From: JAVVSR01 sp036654095
GTDB taxonomy: Bacteria; Bacillota; Clostridia; Christensenellales; CAG-917
Length of the DNA stretch: 36,122 nucleotides
Direction: 5' to 3'
Assembly: GCA_036654095.1 (NCBI GenBank)
Contig: JAVVSR010000016.1
Span: 1-36,122 of the forward strand
In this document: positions 1-7,160 of the stretch, piece after piece
Numbering within the stretch: position 1 is the first letter of the stretch
How the letters are laid out: each line of letters begins with the position of its first letter
Translations under genes and position numbers: made by a program
The notes under the pieces: model-generated
What the model saw: only the letters and a program-made list of their open reading frames with translations
Databases searched by the model: none
What the model was told of the DNA's origin: nothing

Positions 1-53
<53 letters not shown>

Positions 54-205
54 AAGGAGCAGGTAACCCCTGCTTTAGTCAACACACAAACGCAAGTTTG
101 CTGTGACTCAAATGAGTATAAAAAAAGGCGCAGCCCTACTGAAAAAACTGCAAACTTTCTTCTACGATATTTATTTTTACCTTTTCTGTCTTCAATTTAA
201 AGTTT

Positions 206-241
206 ATAAAAACAGAGGCTTTTCGAGGTCGCTGTTTTTTT
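206..241 (+). terminator. Rho-independent terminator 1 of the 16S transcript
   Basis: AAAAACAG pairs with CTGTTTTT, with an inner GGC/GTC helix across one A/G mismatch and a loop around TTTTCGAG; it ends in a run of seven T. The surrounding 39 bp (201-239) recur almost exactly at 329-366. About 150 nt after the 16S end, it should stop rRNA transcription before any protein gene. Confidence 0.75.
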
Positions 242-333
242 ATACCCTTTTTAGCTAAATCATAAACAATTTTACTAGAAAAATGTTTTTGTTAGCGAAG
301 AAACTAGTAAAAAAATGTAATACAAATTAGTTT

Positions 334-367
334 ATAAAAACAGAGGCTTTCGAGGTCGCTGTTTTTA
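334..367 (+). terminator. Rho-independent terminator 2 of the 16S transcript
   Basis: This is a second copy of the preceding terminator hairpin, differing by one T in the loop: AAAAACAG ... CTGTTTTT, ending in five T. The flanking TAGTTTATA is also shared, so the pair is a direct repeat about 128 bp apart. Tandem terminators are usual after strongly transcribed rRNA operons. Confidence 0.7.
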
Positions 368-474
368 AATATCATATTTTAGAGAGTATTTCGTTAAGAT
401 ACGGTAATTTTGCATATCAAATCTCATTCAAATAAAAAGAAAAGTTATAAACTTAAACATTGTGTTTTAAATAA

Positions 475-503
475 TTGACTTTAAGTAAAGTACATTATAC
501 AAT
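475..503 (+). promoter_or_regulatory. Sigma-A promoter for the GNAT-like gene
   Basis: TTGACT at 475-480, a 17-nt spacer and TACAAT at 498-503. The predicted start is near 510, giving a short leader before the GGAG ribosome binding site and ATG at 531. Confidence 0.7.
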
Positions 504-530
504 AGACACACATTCATTTTGGAGAATATT

Positions 531-899
531 ATGCTTGAAGTAAGGTACTCTCTTGATGCTGAAGCTTTAAAACCACTGTATATTACATTAGGTTTTAGCG
601 GTGAGGCAGAAGGTATAAATGCTGTTTTGTATGAAAATGGCCAAGCTATTGGGCTTTGTCAAATGCGATTGCATGACGAGATTGAAATTGAACAGTTTAA
701 AATTTTGCCTAGTTATTCGGATGAGGAGCGCAATGATTTTTTCTTTCGGGTAATACTGTTTAAAATGTGTAAAACAGAACTGTATGTAAGTGTTAAGGTG
801 GTTGACAGCCGATTGATAAAGTTTGGTTTTTATGAGGAAAGTGGCAAGATGAAAGTTTGGGCAAGGGATATAAAATTTCCGTCTAAATGTAGCCATTAA
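531..899 (+). CDS. Small GNAT-like acetyltransferase family protein
   Basis: The 122-residue product resembles a divergent GCN5-related N-acetyltransferase. It shows a strand 'AVLYENGQAIGLCQMRL', an acidic strand with a PSYSDEERNDFFFRVILF stretch where GNATs have the acetyl-CoA loop and helix, and a terminal 'KFGFYEES', typical of the last GNAT segment. The usual Q/RxxGxG/A pyrophosphate-binding loop is not clear, so acetyl-CoA binding is uncertain. ATG 531 is chosen over an upstream in-frame TTG because GGAG lies 7 nt before it. The substrate is unknown. The gene has its own promoter and sits between the 16S terminators and glnS. Confidence 0.6.
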   Translation: MLEVRYSLDAEALKPLYITLGFSGEAEGINAVLYENGQAIGLCQMRLHDEIEIEQFKILPSYSDEERNDFFFRVILFKMCKTELYVSVKVVDSRLIKFGFYEESGKMKVWARDIKFPSKCSH

Positions 900-953
900 A
901 CAAAAAATGACGATTATTTACAAAAAATGAATATTAAAGTGTCAAAATTGACA
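900..953 (+). promoter_or_regulatory. Candidate regulatory repeats upstream of glnS
   Basis: The short gap before glnS holds ACAAAAAATGA twice (900-910 and 920-930), exactly 20 bp apart, which is about two helical turns. An inverted repeat TGTCAA-AA-TTGACA follows at 940-953. Such spacing and symmetry suit a dimeric DNA-binding protein. No T-box leader is present. The function is inferred only. Confidence 0.3.
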
Positions 954-976
954 TTTTGCTGATATATAGGAGATTT

Positions 977-2614
977 ATGGAAGATATTGTTAAACCATCA
1001 AATTTTATTGAAGACATTATTGACGATGACTTAAAGTCGGGCAAGCATAACGCGATTGCAACAAGATTTCCGCCCGAGCCAAACGGCTATTTGCATATTG
1101 GCCACGCGAAAGCCATTTGCATAAACTTTGGAATAAAGGAAAAGTATAAGGGTACTTGTAACTTGCGCTTTGATGACACCAATCCCGCTAAAGAGGACGT
1201 TGAGTATGTCAACTCTATACAAGAAGATATTGCGTGGCTAGGCTTTAAGTGGGACAACCTTTATTACGCATCTGATTATTTTGACCAAATGTACGAATGC
1301 GCGATAACGCTTATAAAAAAAGGTTTGGCGTACGTATGCGATTTATCTGCCGAGGAAATTAGCCGCACAAGGGGAACATTAGTTAAATCGGGCATTGAAA
1401 GCCCTTTCCGTAACCGTACTATTGCCGAAAATTTGTTTTTGTTTGACGAAATGAAGCAGGGCAAATATGCTGACGGCGAAAAGGTTTTACGCGCAAAAAT
1501 AGATATGTCGGCAAATAATATAAATATGCGTGACCCCGTTATTTACAGGATTGTGCATATTAGCCATCATAGACAGGGCGACAAGTGGAACATTTATCCG
1601 ATGTATGATTTTGCGCATCCGCTTGAAGATGCTATTGAAAAAATTACACATAGTTGTTGCAGTTTAGAGTTTGAAGACCATCGTCCGCTGTACGACTGGT
1701 TTGTTGAAAAATGCGGATTTGACCCAAAACCTAGACAAATTGAATTTGCAAGGCTTAACTTAACTAGGACGATTATGAGTAAAAGGTACTTGCGTCAGTT
1801 GGTGGAAGACGGCATTGTGGAAAGTTGGAATGACCCGCGTATGCCAACGATTAGTGGCATGCGTTCGCGCGGATATCCGCCTGAAGCGATACGTGATTTT
1901 TGTGGCCGAATTGGTGTATCTAAGGCAAATTCCGAAGTTGATATTGCGTTACTTGAGCATTGCGTTAGAGAAAATTTAAATATAAATGCAACGCGCGCAA
2001 TGGTGGTTTTAAAGCCACTGAAACTGATTATTGAAAACTATCCTGCGGATAAAACCGAGCCTATTGAAATTGAAAATAATGCAAACGCTGAAAATGCTGG
2101 CGTTCACAATATTACATTTGGACGCGAATTATATATTGAGGAAAGCGACTTTGAATTGACGCCTCCGCCTAAGTATTTTAGATTAAAACCGAACGGAATG
2201 GTTAGGTTGAAGGGCGCGTATATTTTGGAGTATGTTGGTTGTAAACAAGATGAAAACGGCAAAGTTACAGAGGTTACTTGTAGATATATTGAAGATAGTA
2301 AAAGTGGCGGAGTAAATGCAGGTATTAAAGTTAAGGGCGTAATTCATTGGGTAAATGCCAATGACTGTGTCGATGTCAAAATAAACCATTATGATTATCT
2401 TTTTAATGAGGGCGATTGTGATTTTATCGAAAGGATTAATCCTAATTCAAAGCAGGTTTATATAGCTAAAGCGGAACGATTTTTAGTGGAAAGTAAATCT
2501 TTTGACAGATATCAATTTATGCGTCAAGGTTACTTTATGGCAAAAGAAGGTTTTAAAAAATCAAATCCTGAATTTAACGAAATCGTTGGTTTAAAAGATA
2601 ATTTTAACAAATAA
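977..2614 (+). CDS. glnS: Glutaminyl-tRNA synthetase
   Basis: This class Ic aminoacyl-tRNA synthetase of 545 residues (E. coli GlnRS is about 550) charges tRNA-Gln with glutamine in the cytosol. The HIGH signature appears as PNGYLHIGHAKA (about residue 34), and the KMSKS-equivalent as IMSKR followed by YLRQLVEDG. The GlnRS-specific catalytic core (DDTNP, HPLEDAIEKITHS, SLEFEDHRPLYDW) is intact and the beta-barrel anticodon-binding C-terminus is full length. ATG 977 is chosen because AGGAG precedes it by 6 nt. With both glnS and gltX present, the organism need not depend on the GatCAB route for Gln-tRNA. Confidence 0.97.
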   Translation: MEDIVKPSNFIEDIIDDDLKSGKHNAIATRFPPEPNGYLHIGHAKAICINFGIKEKYKGTCNLRFDDTNPAKEDVEYVNSIQEDIAWLGFKWDNLYYASDYFDQMYECAITLIKKGLAYVCDLSAEEISRTRGTLVKSGIESPFRNRTIAENLFLFDEMKQGKYADGEKVLRAKIDMSANNINMRDPVIYRIVHISHHRQGDKWNIYPMYDFAHPLEDAIEKITHSCCSLEFEDHRPLYDWFVEKCGFDPKPRQIEFARLNLTRTIMSKRYLRQLVEDGIVESWNDPRMPTISGMRSRGYPPEAIRDFCGRIGVSKANSEVDIALLEHCVRENLNINATRAMVVLKPLKLIIENYPADKTEPIEIENNANAENAGVHNITFGRELYIEESDFELTPPPKYFRLKPNGMVRLKGAYILEYVGCKQDENGKVTEVTCRYIEDSKSGGVNAGIKVKGVIHWVNANDCVDVKINHYDYLFNEGDCDFIERINPNSKQVYIAKAERFLVESKSFDRYQFMRQGYFMAKEGFKKSNPEFNEIVGLKDNFNK

Positions 2615-2699
2615 TAAGTTTTTTTTGAGCAGTATTTTGATTTTTTAACAAAAAAGTTGAAAAATGTTGCTATATATTATATTTTTATAAAAAAATTTA

Positions 2700-2728
2700 T
2701 TGATATATGAATTGAAATAGTATATAAT
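2700..2728 (+). promoter_or_regulatory. Sigma-A promoter of the zinc-ribbon/membrane cluster
   Basis: TTGATA (2700-2705), a 17-nt spacer and a perfect TATAAT (2723-2728), in very AT-rich DNA 55 nt before the start codon at 2783. It gives the three-gene cluster its own start independent of glnS. Confidence 0.75.
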
Positions 2729-2782
2729 AGGAAAGTAATACGTTAAAGTCAGCACTCATTATTTGGTGAAGGGAGATACAAT

Positions 2783-3577
2783 ATGTCGGTTTGTAAATCT
2801 TGTGGCGCTACCGTACAGGCGGGAAGTACTTTTTGCCCCTCCTGTGGACAAGATGTTTTATCAAATGGCAACGCGGTGATTTGTTTGCAATGCAATACCC
2901 CCAATCCTGCAGGGACTCGTTTCTGCAAGGGCTGTGGCGCTGTGTTGATTAAAAAATCAAAATCAGTTCAGTGCGCGGTGTGCGGAAGCGAAAATGCTCC
3001 CGACGCAATTTACTGTACCGTGTGCGGAAGTGAGATGCCTGGCGAAGTTGAAATTGAGCTTGAATCCGAATCGGTTAAGCAGCTAAAAAATTTAATTCCA
3101 GAAATTGAAACATACGCCCAAGCCGTGGGGGAACTTTTCCCGGGGGTTGACGAGGCGGAACTTTCTGCGATGACATATATTTGTCCAGTGTGTGGCAAAC
3201 TTAACAGCGTAAGCGATGGTAAATGCAAGCGGTGTGGTCGCGATAAGAAACGTACTGCTGAATTGGCTGCCAAGGGTCGTGTTCCGAATTTTGATTCCGC
3301 AGTTCTTGTTCCTGATAAAAAAGTTAAACCGCCAAAAGTGGTTTTGGATAATGCGCAAACCGCGCCTAAGCACGAATTTAAAAACGGTAAACCATCTGCC
3401 GCTGTTTCGCCAATGTTTGGTTATGGCGGATATGGCGGAGGGTATGGACAAATGTCACCAATCGTTCAACCTATTGCAATAGTTCCTTACGTCACTCAGG
3501 AGCAACCCTTGTGGCAAACTGCCTCCAAAGAGGAAATTGCAGCAGCCGAAGCGGCCGCCGATACATCGGGTCGCTAA
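2783..3577 (+). CDS. Protein with four zinc ribbons and a Gly/Tyr-Pro tail
   Basis: This 264-residue soluble protein of unknown role has no signal peptide or membrane segment. Four CxxC...CxxC zinc ribbons are visible: C4/C7/C18/C21, C34/C37/C48/C51, C64/C67/C78/C81 and, after an acidic helical linker, C134/C137/C148/C151. A low-complexity region follows, with FGYGGYGGGYG (about 212-222) and then P230-IAIVPYVTQ-239. That last motif also occurs in both downstream membrane proteins. GGGAG before ATG 2783 is a good ribosome binding site. It is first gene of a cluster with its own promoter. Double zinc ribbons are often adaptor or sensing modules; the exact function is unknown. Confidence 0.85.
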   Translation: MSVCKSCGATVQAGSTFCPSCGQDVLSNGNAVICLQCNTPNPAGTRFCKGCGAVLIKKSKSVQCAVCGSENAPDAIYCTVCGSEMPGEVEIELESESVKQLKNLIPEIETYAQAVGELFPGVDEAELSAMTYICPVCGKLNSVSDGKCKRCGRDKKRTAELAAKGRVPNFDSAVLVPDKKVKPPKVVLDNAQTAPKHEFKNGKPSAAVSPMFGYGGYGGGYGQMSPIVQPIAIVPYVTQEQPLWQTASKEEIAAAEAAADTSGR

Positions 3578-3600
3578 CCGCGCTTGTTAAGGAGAGGATT

Positions 3601-4326
3601 ATGAAATCAGTGCCTGAAAAAGATTATAAACCTGAAGATGTGTTTTATGGCCCGTTGCCCGTTTCCGAGCCACAGCCTATTCTTCGGCCTACAAAAAAAA
3701 TTCAGTTGCAATCGACAGTTCATCCCGTTGCAATTACTCCATATATCACTTATGAGGGCGATGGCCAAGATAATGGCAATCCTAAAACAAAATCTGAGGT
3801 TGTCGACGATAAAGCCGTGGCTGCTGTTCCTAAAAAAGGCGGAGCGAGGATTGCTGGGCTATGTATGTTATTGCTTTCGATGGTCGCGTTGTGTCCGTTT
3901 GTTCTTTCAATGATTTCACCATTTCCAATTTCCTCATTGCAAAAATATATTGAAGTCATTAATTTGCCTTCTGAAATCCAAAAAATTATTAGCGCTAAAA
4001 GTTTTGCCAAAATAGGCGCAAATCTTACGGTGTACTTAATTTCGATAGGTTTACTTGCAGGCGTTGTTAATATTCTTAAATCATTGTACGCTTTAATTTC
4101 TGGCAAACGAAAAGGATATATTTTCTTTGCTATCATTACGCTTGTTTGCTTTTCTGTCGCCGCAATCAGCGAATACGGATTTGGCAATATGTCAAACATA
4201 GGCGGTCTGTTTAAAAATTGGACTAGCATTACTTATTTGGCATCGGGATTGCTTAACTTTATTTTTGCTTTGGTTATATCATTGATTTGCCGAAAGCAAC
4301 CAAAATTTGACGTTGTAGAATTTTAA
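3601..4326 (+). CDS. Membrane protein of unknown function (cluster paralogue A)
   Basis: This 241-residue protein has a disordered Pro-rich N-terminus (1-80) carrying P42-VAITPYITY-51, then four predicted transmembrane helices (roughly 82-106, 136-166, 174-192 and 208-232). The membrane half aligns by eye with the next gene: a first helix, YIE..x..P, a second helix ending near LI[ST]GK, then two more. ATG 3601 is chosen because AAGGAGAGG lies just upstream; a longer in-frame ORF overlaps the preceding gene and lacks support. It sits 23 nt after the zinc-ribbon gene, surely co-transcribed. Function unknown. Confidence 0.8.
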   Translation: MKSVPEKDYKPEDVFYGPLPVSEPQPILRPTKKIQLQSTVHPVAITPYITYEGDGQDNGNPKTKSEVVDDKAVAAVPKKGGARIAGLCMLLLSMVALCPFVLSMISPFPISSLQKYIEVINLPSEIQKIISAKSFAKIGANLTVYLISIGLLAGVVNILKSLYALISGKRKGYIFFAIITLVCFSVAAISEYGFGNMSNIGGLFKNWTSITYLASGLLNFIFALVISLICRKQPKFDVVEF

Positions 4327-4356
4327 TATATTAGTAAATAACTTCGGAGGTTATGT

Positions 4357-5487
4357 ATGAAGAAAGATAAGAAGGTTCAAGAGGCTGCAGTAATTAAAAA
4401 AGCGGCTAACCCCAGCGGGAAAAAACCTCAACCTGTACCTGTCAGCGGACAGAAAAATGTGGTTAAAAATGCGCGTCCTGCGGATATGACCGCTCAAAAA
4501 AAGGTTACTCCTGCTCAAAATAACGTAGCGCCTACCACTAGGCCGGCTACCGCTCCCGTTAGGCCCGCTGTTTCTCCTGTGACACAAAGTCAGCCAACGG
4601 CGGTTAATCCCGTTATGAATGGCGCCGTTTTAAAACCTGTTGCGGGTGGGTTGCAACCTATTATAGCTCCTAAGGGTCAAGTTCAACTTGCTCCTGTTGT
4701 AGTTCCTGTTGCGTTTGTTCCATACGCTACTCAAAACCAGCCTATGCTACAATACGAAAAGAAACCTAAACCAGTTGAAAAACCAGTTCCTAAGGCTGTT
4801 ACGCTTGCCGACCAACCTAAAGATAAAAATGTTGCTTCCGAAGCTCGTCGTAAAAAGAAGTCACCTAAAATTGTTGAGGAAACCGATGTTTCAACCGAGG
4901 ACGAAAGTATTAAAATGTCTAAAGGCGCGGTTCGTATTAGCGCAGCTATAATTTTAGTTTTAAGTATCCTTTACGTGTTGCCCGGTCTTTTGGCAAACTT
5001 TATGCCTGAAATGAAAATTATGGGCAGATACATTGAACAAATGAGCTTCCCCAATGTTATTTATGGATTAACTCACTTTGCATTCAAAAAAGTTGGTATG
5101 TTAGTGTTTATTGTGACCAACGTTTTAGCTGTAATTAATATGGTATTTTGTATCATTTCGTTAATAACAGGCAAAAACTTTAAGTTCTGGATAAACGCTT
5201 TAATTATTACGGTGCTTACTTTGGTTGGTATTCTCGGCGCAGGCTTGTTGTTCCCCGATTTGTTTACAGGCGTTGCAGTAGGCATTATGCCTATTGGTGA
5301 CAACAGTGGCGCGTGGAGGCTATTTGCGGTGGCATTATTTATGATGATTATTTCAATTTTGCTTCGCCAAAGGAAACACGCAAGTAAGAAAAAAGATAAA
5401 AAAGGCAAAGGCGATGAGGAAGTTGTTGAGGTAGCCGAAGTTTCAGAAGATGAGCAAGCGGACGTTATTGAAACAGAAAACGCATAA
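4357..5487 (+). CDS. Membrane protein of unknown function (cluster paralogue B)
   Basis: This 376-residue protein has a long Lys/Pro/Ala-rich disordered N-terminus (about 1-185) holding P117-VAFVPYATQ-126, then about four transmembrane helices (from about 190) and an acidic, Lys-rich cytoplasmic tail. It is paralogous to the preceding gene, with a larger N-terminal extension. GGAGG lies upstream of ATG 4357. It is last in the cluster, 30 nt after its neighbour, and is followed by a strong terminator. The shared motif suggests that all three proteins bind a common partner or one another. Not a family I recognise. Confidence 0.8.
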   Translation: MKKDKKVQEAAVIKKAANPSGKKPQPVPVSGQKNVVKNARPADMTAQKKVTPAQNNVAPTTRPATAPVRPAVSPVTQSQPTAVNPVMNGAVLKPVAGGLQPIIAPKGQVQLAPVVVPVAFVPYATQNQPMLQYEKKPKPVEKPVPKAVTLADQPKDKNVASEARRKKKSPKIVEETDVSTEDESIKMSKGAVRISAAIILVLSILYVLPGLLANFMPEMKIMGRYIEQMSFPNVIYGLTHFAFKKVGMLVFIVTNVLAVINMVFCIISLITGKNFKFWINALIITVLTLVGILGAGLLFPDLFTGVAVGIMPIGDNSGAWRLFAVALFMMIISILLRQRKHASKKKDKKGKGDEEVVEVAEVSEDEQADVIETENA

Positions 5488-5509
5488 TTTAATCCGAAGA
5501 TTAATAGAT

Positions 5510-5537
5510 AAAAAGCATCGCCTAGGCGATGCTTTTT
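5510..5537. terminator. Bidirectional terminator after the zinc-ribbon cluster
   Basis: A perfect 13-bp palindromic hairpin, AAAAAGCATCGCC / GGCGATGCTTTTT with a TA loop. The A and T runs make it competent on both strands, ending the plus-strand cluster and, from the right, any fumarase read-through. Confidence 0.9.
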
Positions 5538-5708
5538 AATATACAAATATAATTGTCAAATAGAAGTTTAAAATAAAAACAAAGTAATGTTATCTATAAA
5601 AAATATGATATTCTATTTTTATCAACAAAAAATATACATCTAACATAGAAACATAGTTGGTCGCTATTTTTAATAGTGGTTTAAAGGCTAATAATTTGTA
5701 TTAAGCAT

Positions 5709-6227
5709 TTAAAAAAGGCAGTTGCCGTTAGTATCCGTTGCAACTACAACTTTAAAATTTTTAATTGTAAGTTTGTAAATAGCTTCGCTTTGCAATTCAG
5801 GGAAAGCAACAAGTTCCATAGCTTCAACTGTTGATTTATAATAGGCGCCAGCTCCGCCGATTGCGACAAAATATACGGCCGAATATGCTTTAAGCGCATC
5901 GGTAACAGGCTTGCTGCGTCCGCCTTTTCCAATTAAACCGCGCACGCCGTTTGCTAATAAAAGGGGAGTATAGCTGTCCATTCTCGAACTGGTGGTTGGG
6001 CCACAACTGCCAATAATTTCGCCATCTTTTGCAGGCGTTGCGCCAGTGTAATAAATAACTGCGTCAGTTAGGTCAAAGGGCAAAGGTTGTTTTTTTAACA
6101 ACAACTCAAACAGCTTCTTGTGCGCGGCGTCACGCGCGGTATAAATTGTTCCGCTTATTTCAACAATGTCGCCAACTTTTAGGTTTTCAATTTCATTTTT
6201 GTTAAAAGGAGCATTTAAACTAATCAT
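5709..6227 (-). CDS. Fumarate hydratase class I, beta subunit
   Basis: This 172-residue protein is the C-terminal half of the split class I ([4Fe-4S]) fumarase/tartrate dehydratase family, interconverting fumarate and malate. Hallmarks are DAAHKKLFELL, IYYTGATPAKDGEIIGSCGPTTSSRMDSY and GLIGKGGRSKPV followed by AVYFVAIGGAGA. It overlaps the alpha-subunit gene by 8 nt and has GGAGGG before its ATG, so the pair is translationally coupled. Slightly shorter than many homologues (about 180-190). L-tartrate dehydratase is an alternative; without tartrate-specific neighbours, fumarase is preferred. Confidence 0.93.
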   Translation of the reverse strand: MISLNAPFNKNEIENLKVGDIVEISGTIYTARDAAHKKLFELLLKKQPLPFDLTDAVIYYTGATPAKDGEIIGSCGPTTSSRMDSYTPLLLANGVRGLIGKGGRSKPVTDALKAYSAVYFVAIGGAGAYYKSTVEAMELVAFPELQSEAIYKLTIKNFKVVVATDTNGNCLF

Positions 6228-7062
6228 TTTTGCCCTCCAAAGTACGTTCGGCGTGGCGCGAACAATGACACTGTATTGTAATTGCTAAAGGAAGCCCCGC
6301 AATATGTGTTGGATATGTTTCAATTAGAACTTTTAGGGCAGTCAAATTTCCACCAAAACCTTGCGCTCCTATATTGAGCGCGTTTACACTTTCTAAAATT
6401 TCACTTTCAAGTATTGCCAATGCGCCATTATTATTTTTCGAGTTAAGCGGACGAAAGAGCGCGTGTTTACTCATAATTGCCGCTTTTTCCATCGTTCCAC
6501 CAATGCCTATCCCAATAATAATCGGCGGACACGGACAGCCACCTGCTTGTTTAACGGTTTCAACGGTTTTATCAATTATACCCTTTACTCCATCGGCAGG
6601 AGTGAGCATATAAACGCGTGACATATTTTCACTGCCAAAACCTTTGGCCATACAACTTACCTTAACTTTATCGCCAACAACAATTTTTGTATGAATAACC
6701 GCAGGAGCGTTATTAAGCGTATTTTGCCTTGACAATGGCGTTAAAACAGATTTTCTAAACGGGATATACGCATCGGACACCCCGCTATTAATCGCATCTT
6801 CTAAATACTCGCCAGTTAAAATCACATCTTGCCCAATTTCAACAAAAACAACAGCCATACCTGTATCTTGACACACCGCAGAATGTGTTTCTTTTGCAAG
6901 TTCAGCATTTTGTATCATTATACCTAATGCAAAAGACTCTAATGGACTGCTCGATTTAGCGTTTTTCATAGAACATAAAACGTCGTCGTCAATTACCGAG
7001 CACAGGTCGCTAAACATTTCTGTGACGGCGCTTTTAATTGCAGATGTACTAATTTTTACCAT
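6220..7062 (-). CDS. Fumarate hydratase class I, alpha subunit
   Basis: This 280-residue, full-length alpha subunit binds the catalytic [4Fe-4S] cluster. Visible landmarks are the first cluster cysteine in CQDTGMAVVF, the second in AGGCPCPP followed by IIIGIGIGGTMEKAA, and a C-terminal IQCHCSRHAE. The enzyme is oxygen-sensitive and typical of anaerobes. It is first gene of the two-gene fum operon; AGGAT lies about 11 nt before the ATG. Its minus-strand promoter is intertwined with that of walJ. Confidence 0.93.
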   Translation of the reverse strand: MVKISTSAIKSAVTEMFSDLCSVIDDDVLCSMKNAKSSSPLESFALGIMIQNAELAKETHSAVCQDTGMAVVFVEIGQDVILTGEYLEDAINSGVSDAYIPFRKSVLTPLSRQNTLNNAPAVIHTKIVVGDKVKVSCMAKGFGSENMSRVYMLTPADGVKGIIDKTVETVKQAGGCPCPPIIIGIGIGGTMEKAAIMSKHALFRPLNSKNNNGALAILESEILESVNALNIGAQGFGGNLTALKVLIETYPTHIAGLPLAITIQCHCSRHAERTLEGKND

Positions 7063-7096
7063 TTTTATTTATCCTATTGTATATTAAATATATATT

Positions 7097-7126
7097 ATTA
7101 TATCATAATTATACTTGTATTGACAA
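7097..7126 (-). promoter_or_regulatory. Promoter of the fumarase operon
   Basis: On the minus strand, TTGTCA (7126-7121), an 18-nt spacer and a perfect TATAAT (7102-7097). Its -35 uses the same bases as the -35 of the divergent walJ promoter, so the two probably cannot be occupied at once. Confidence 0.6.
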
Positions 7127-7148
7127 CAAAAGTATAGTACAATAATCT
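7120..7148 (+). promoter_or_regulatory. Promoter of the walJ-CPBP-rlmH operon
   Basis: TTGACA (7120-7125), a 17-nt spacer and TAATCT (7143-7148), followed by the ribosome binding site CGAGGT and ATG 7161, giving a very short 5' leader. The -35 overlaps that of the fumarase promoter. Confidence 0.55.
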
Positions 7149-7160
7149 AGCGAGGTAATA

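Larger units (their letters stand above)
54..474. other. Spacer downstream of 16S, no gene seen
   Basis: This AT-rich region between the 16S end and the first protein gene holds no convincing ORF, tRNA or rRNA. It contains post-16S hairpins (58-74), two near-identical terminator-like hairpins (206-241 and 334-367) and, between them, an inverted repeat TTTTACTAG (270-278) / CTAGTAAAA (304-312) with a 25-nt loop. It does not resemble a 16S-23S internal spacer. Confidence 0.7.

Noticed and set aside
899..977. Possible T-box riboswitch upstream of glnS
   Set aside because: The gap is too short and has no conserved T-box sequence or terminator stem; nor does gltX, whose upstream gap is only 7 nt.
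2748..2765. CAGCACTCA resembling half of a CIRCE operator before the zinc-ribbon gene
   Set aside because: The matching GAGTGCTAA arm is absent.
3010..3451. Minus-strand ORFs inside the zinc-ribbon gene
   Set aside because: They are shadows of a clearly coding plus-strand gene and lack ribosome binding sites.
3511..3600. Longer N-terminus of the first membrane paralogue starting at 3511
   Set aside because: It overlaps the zinc-ribbon gene out of frame; ATG 3601 has a canonical AAGGAG ribosome binding site.
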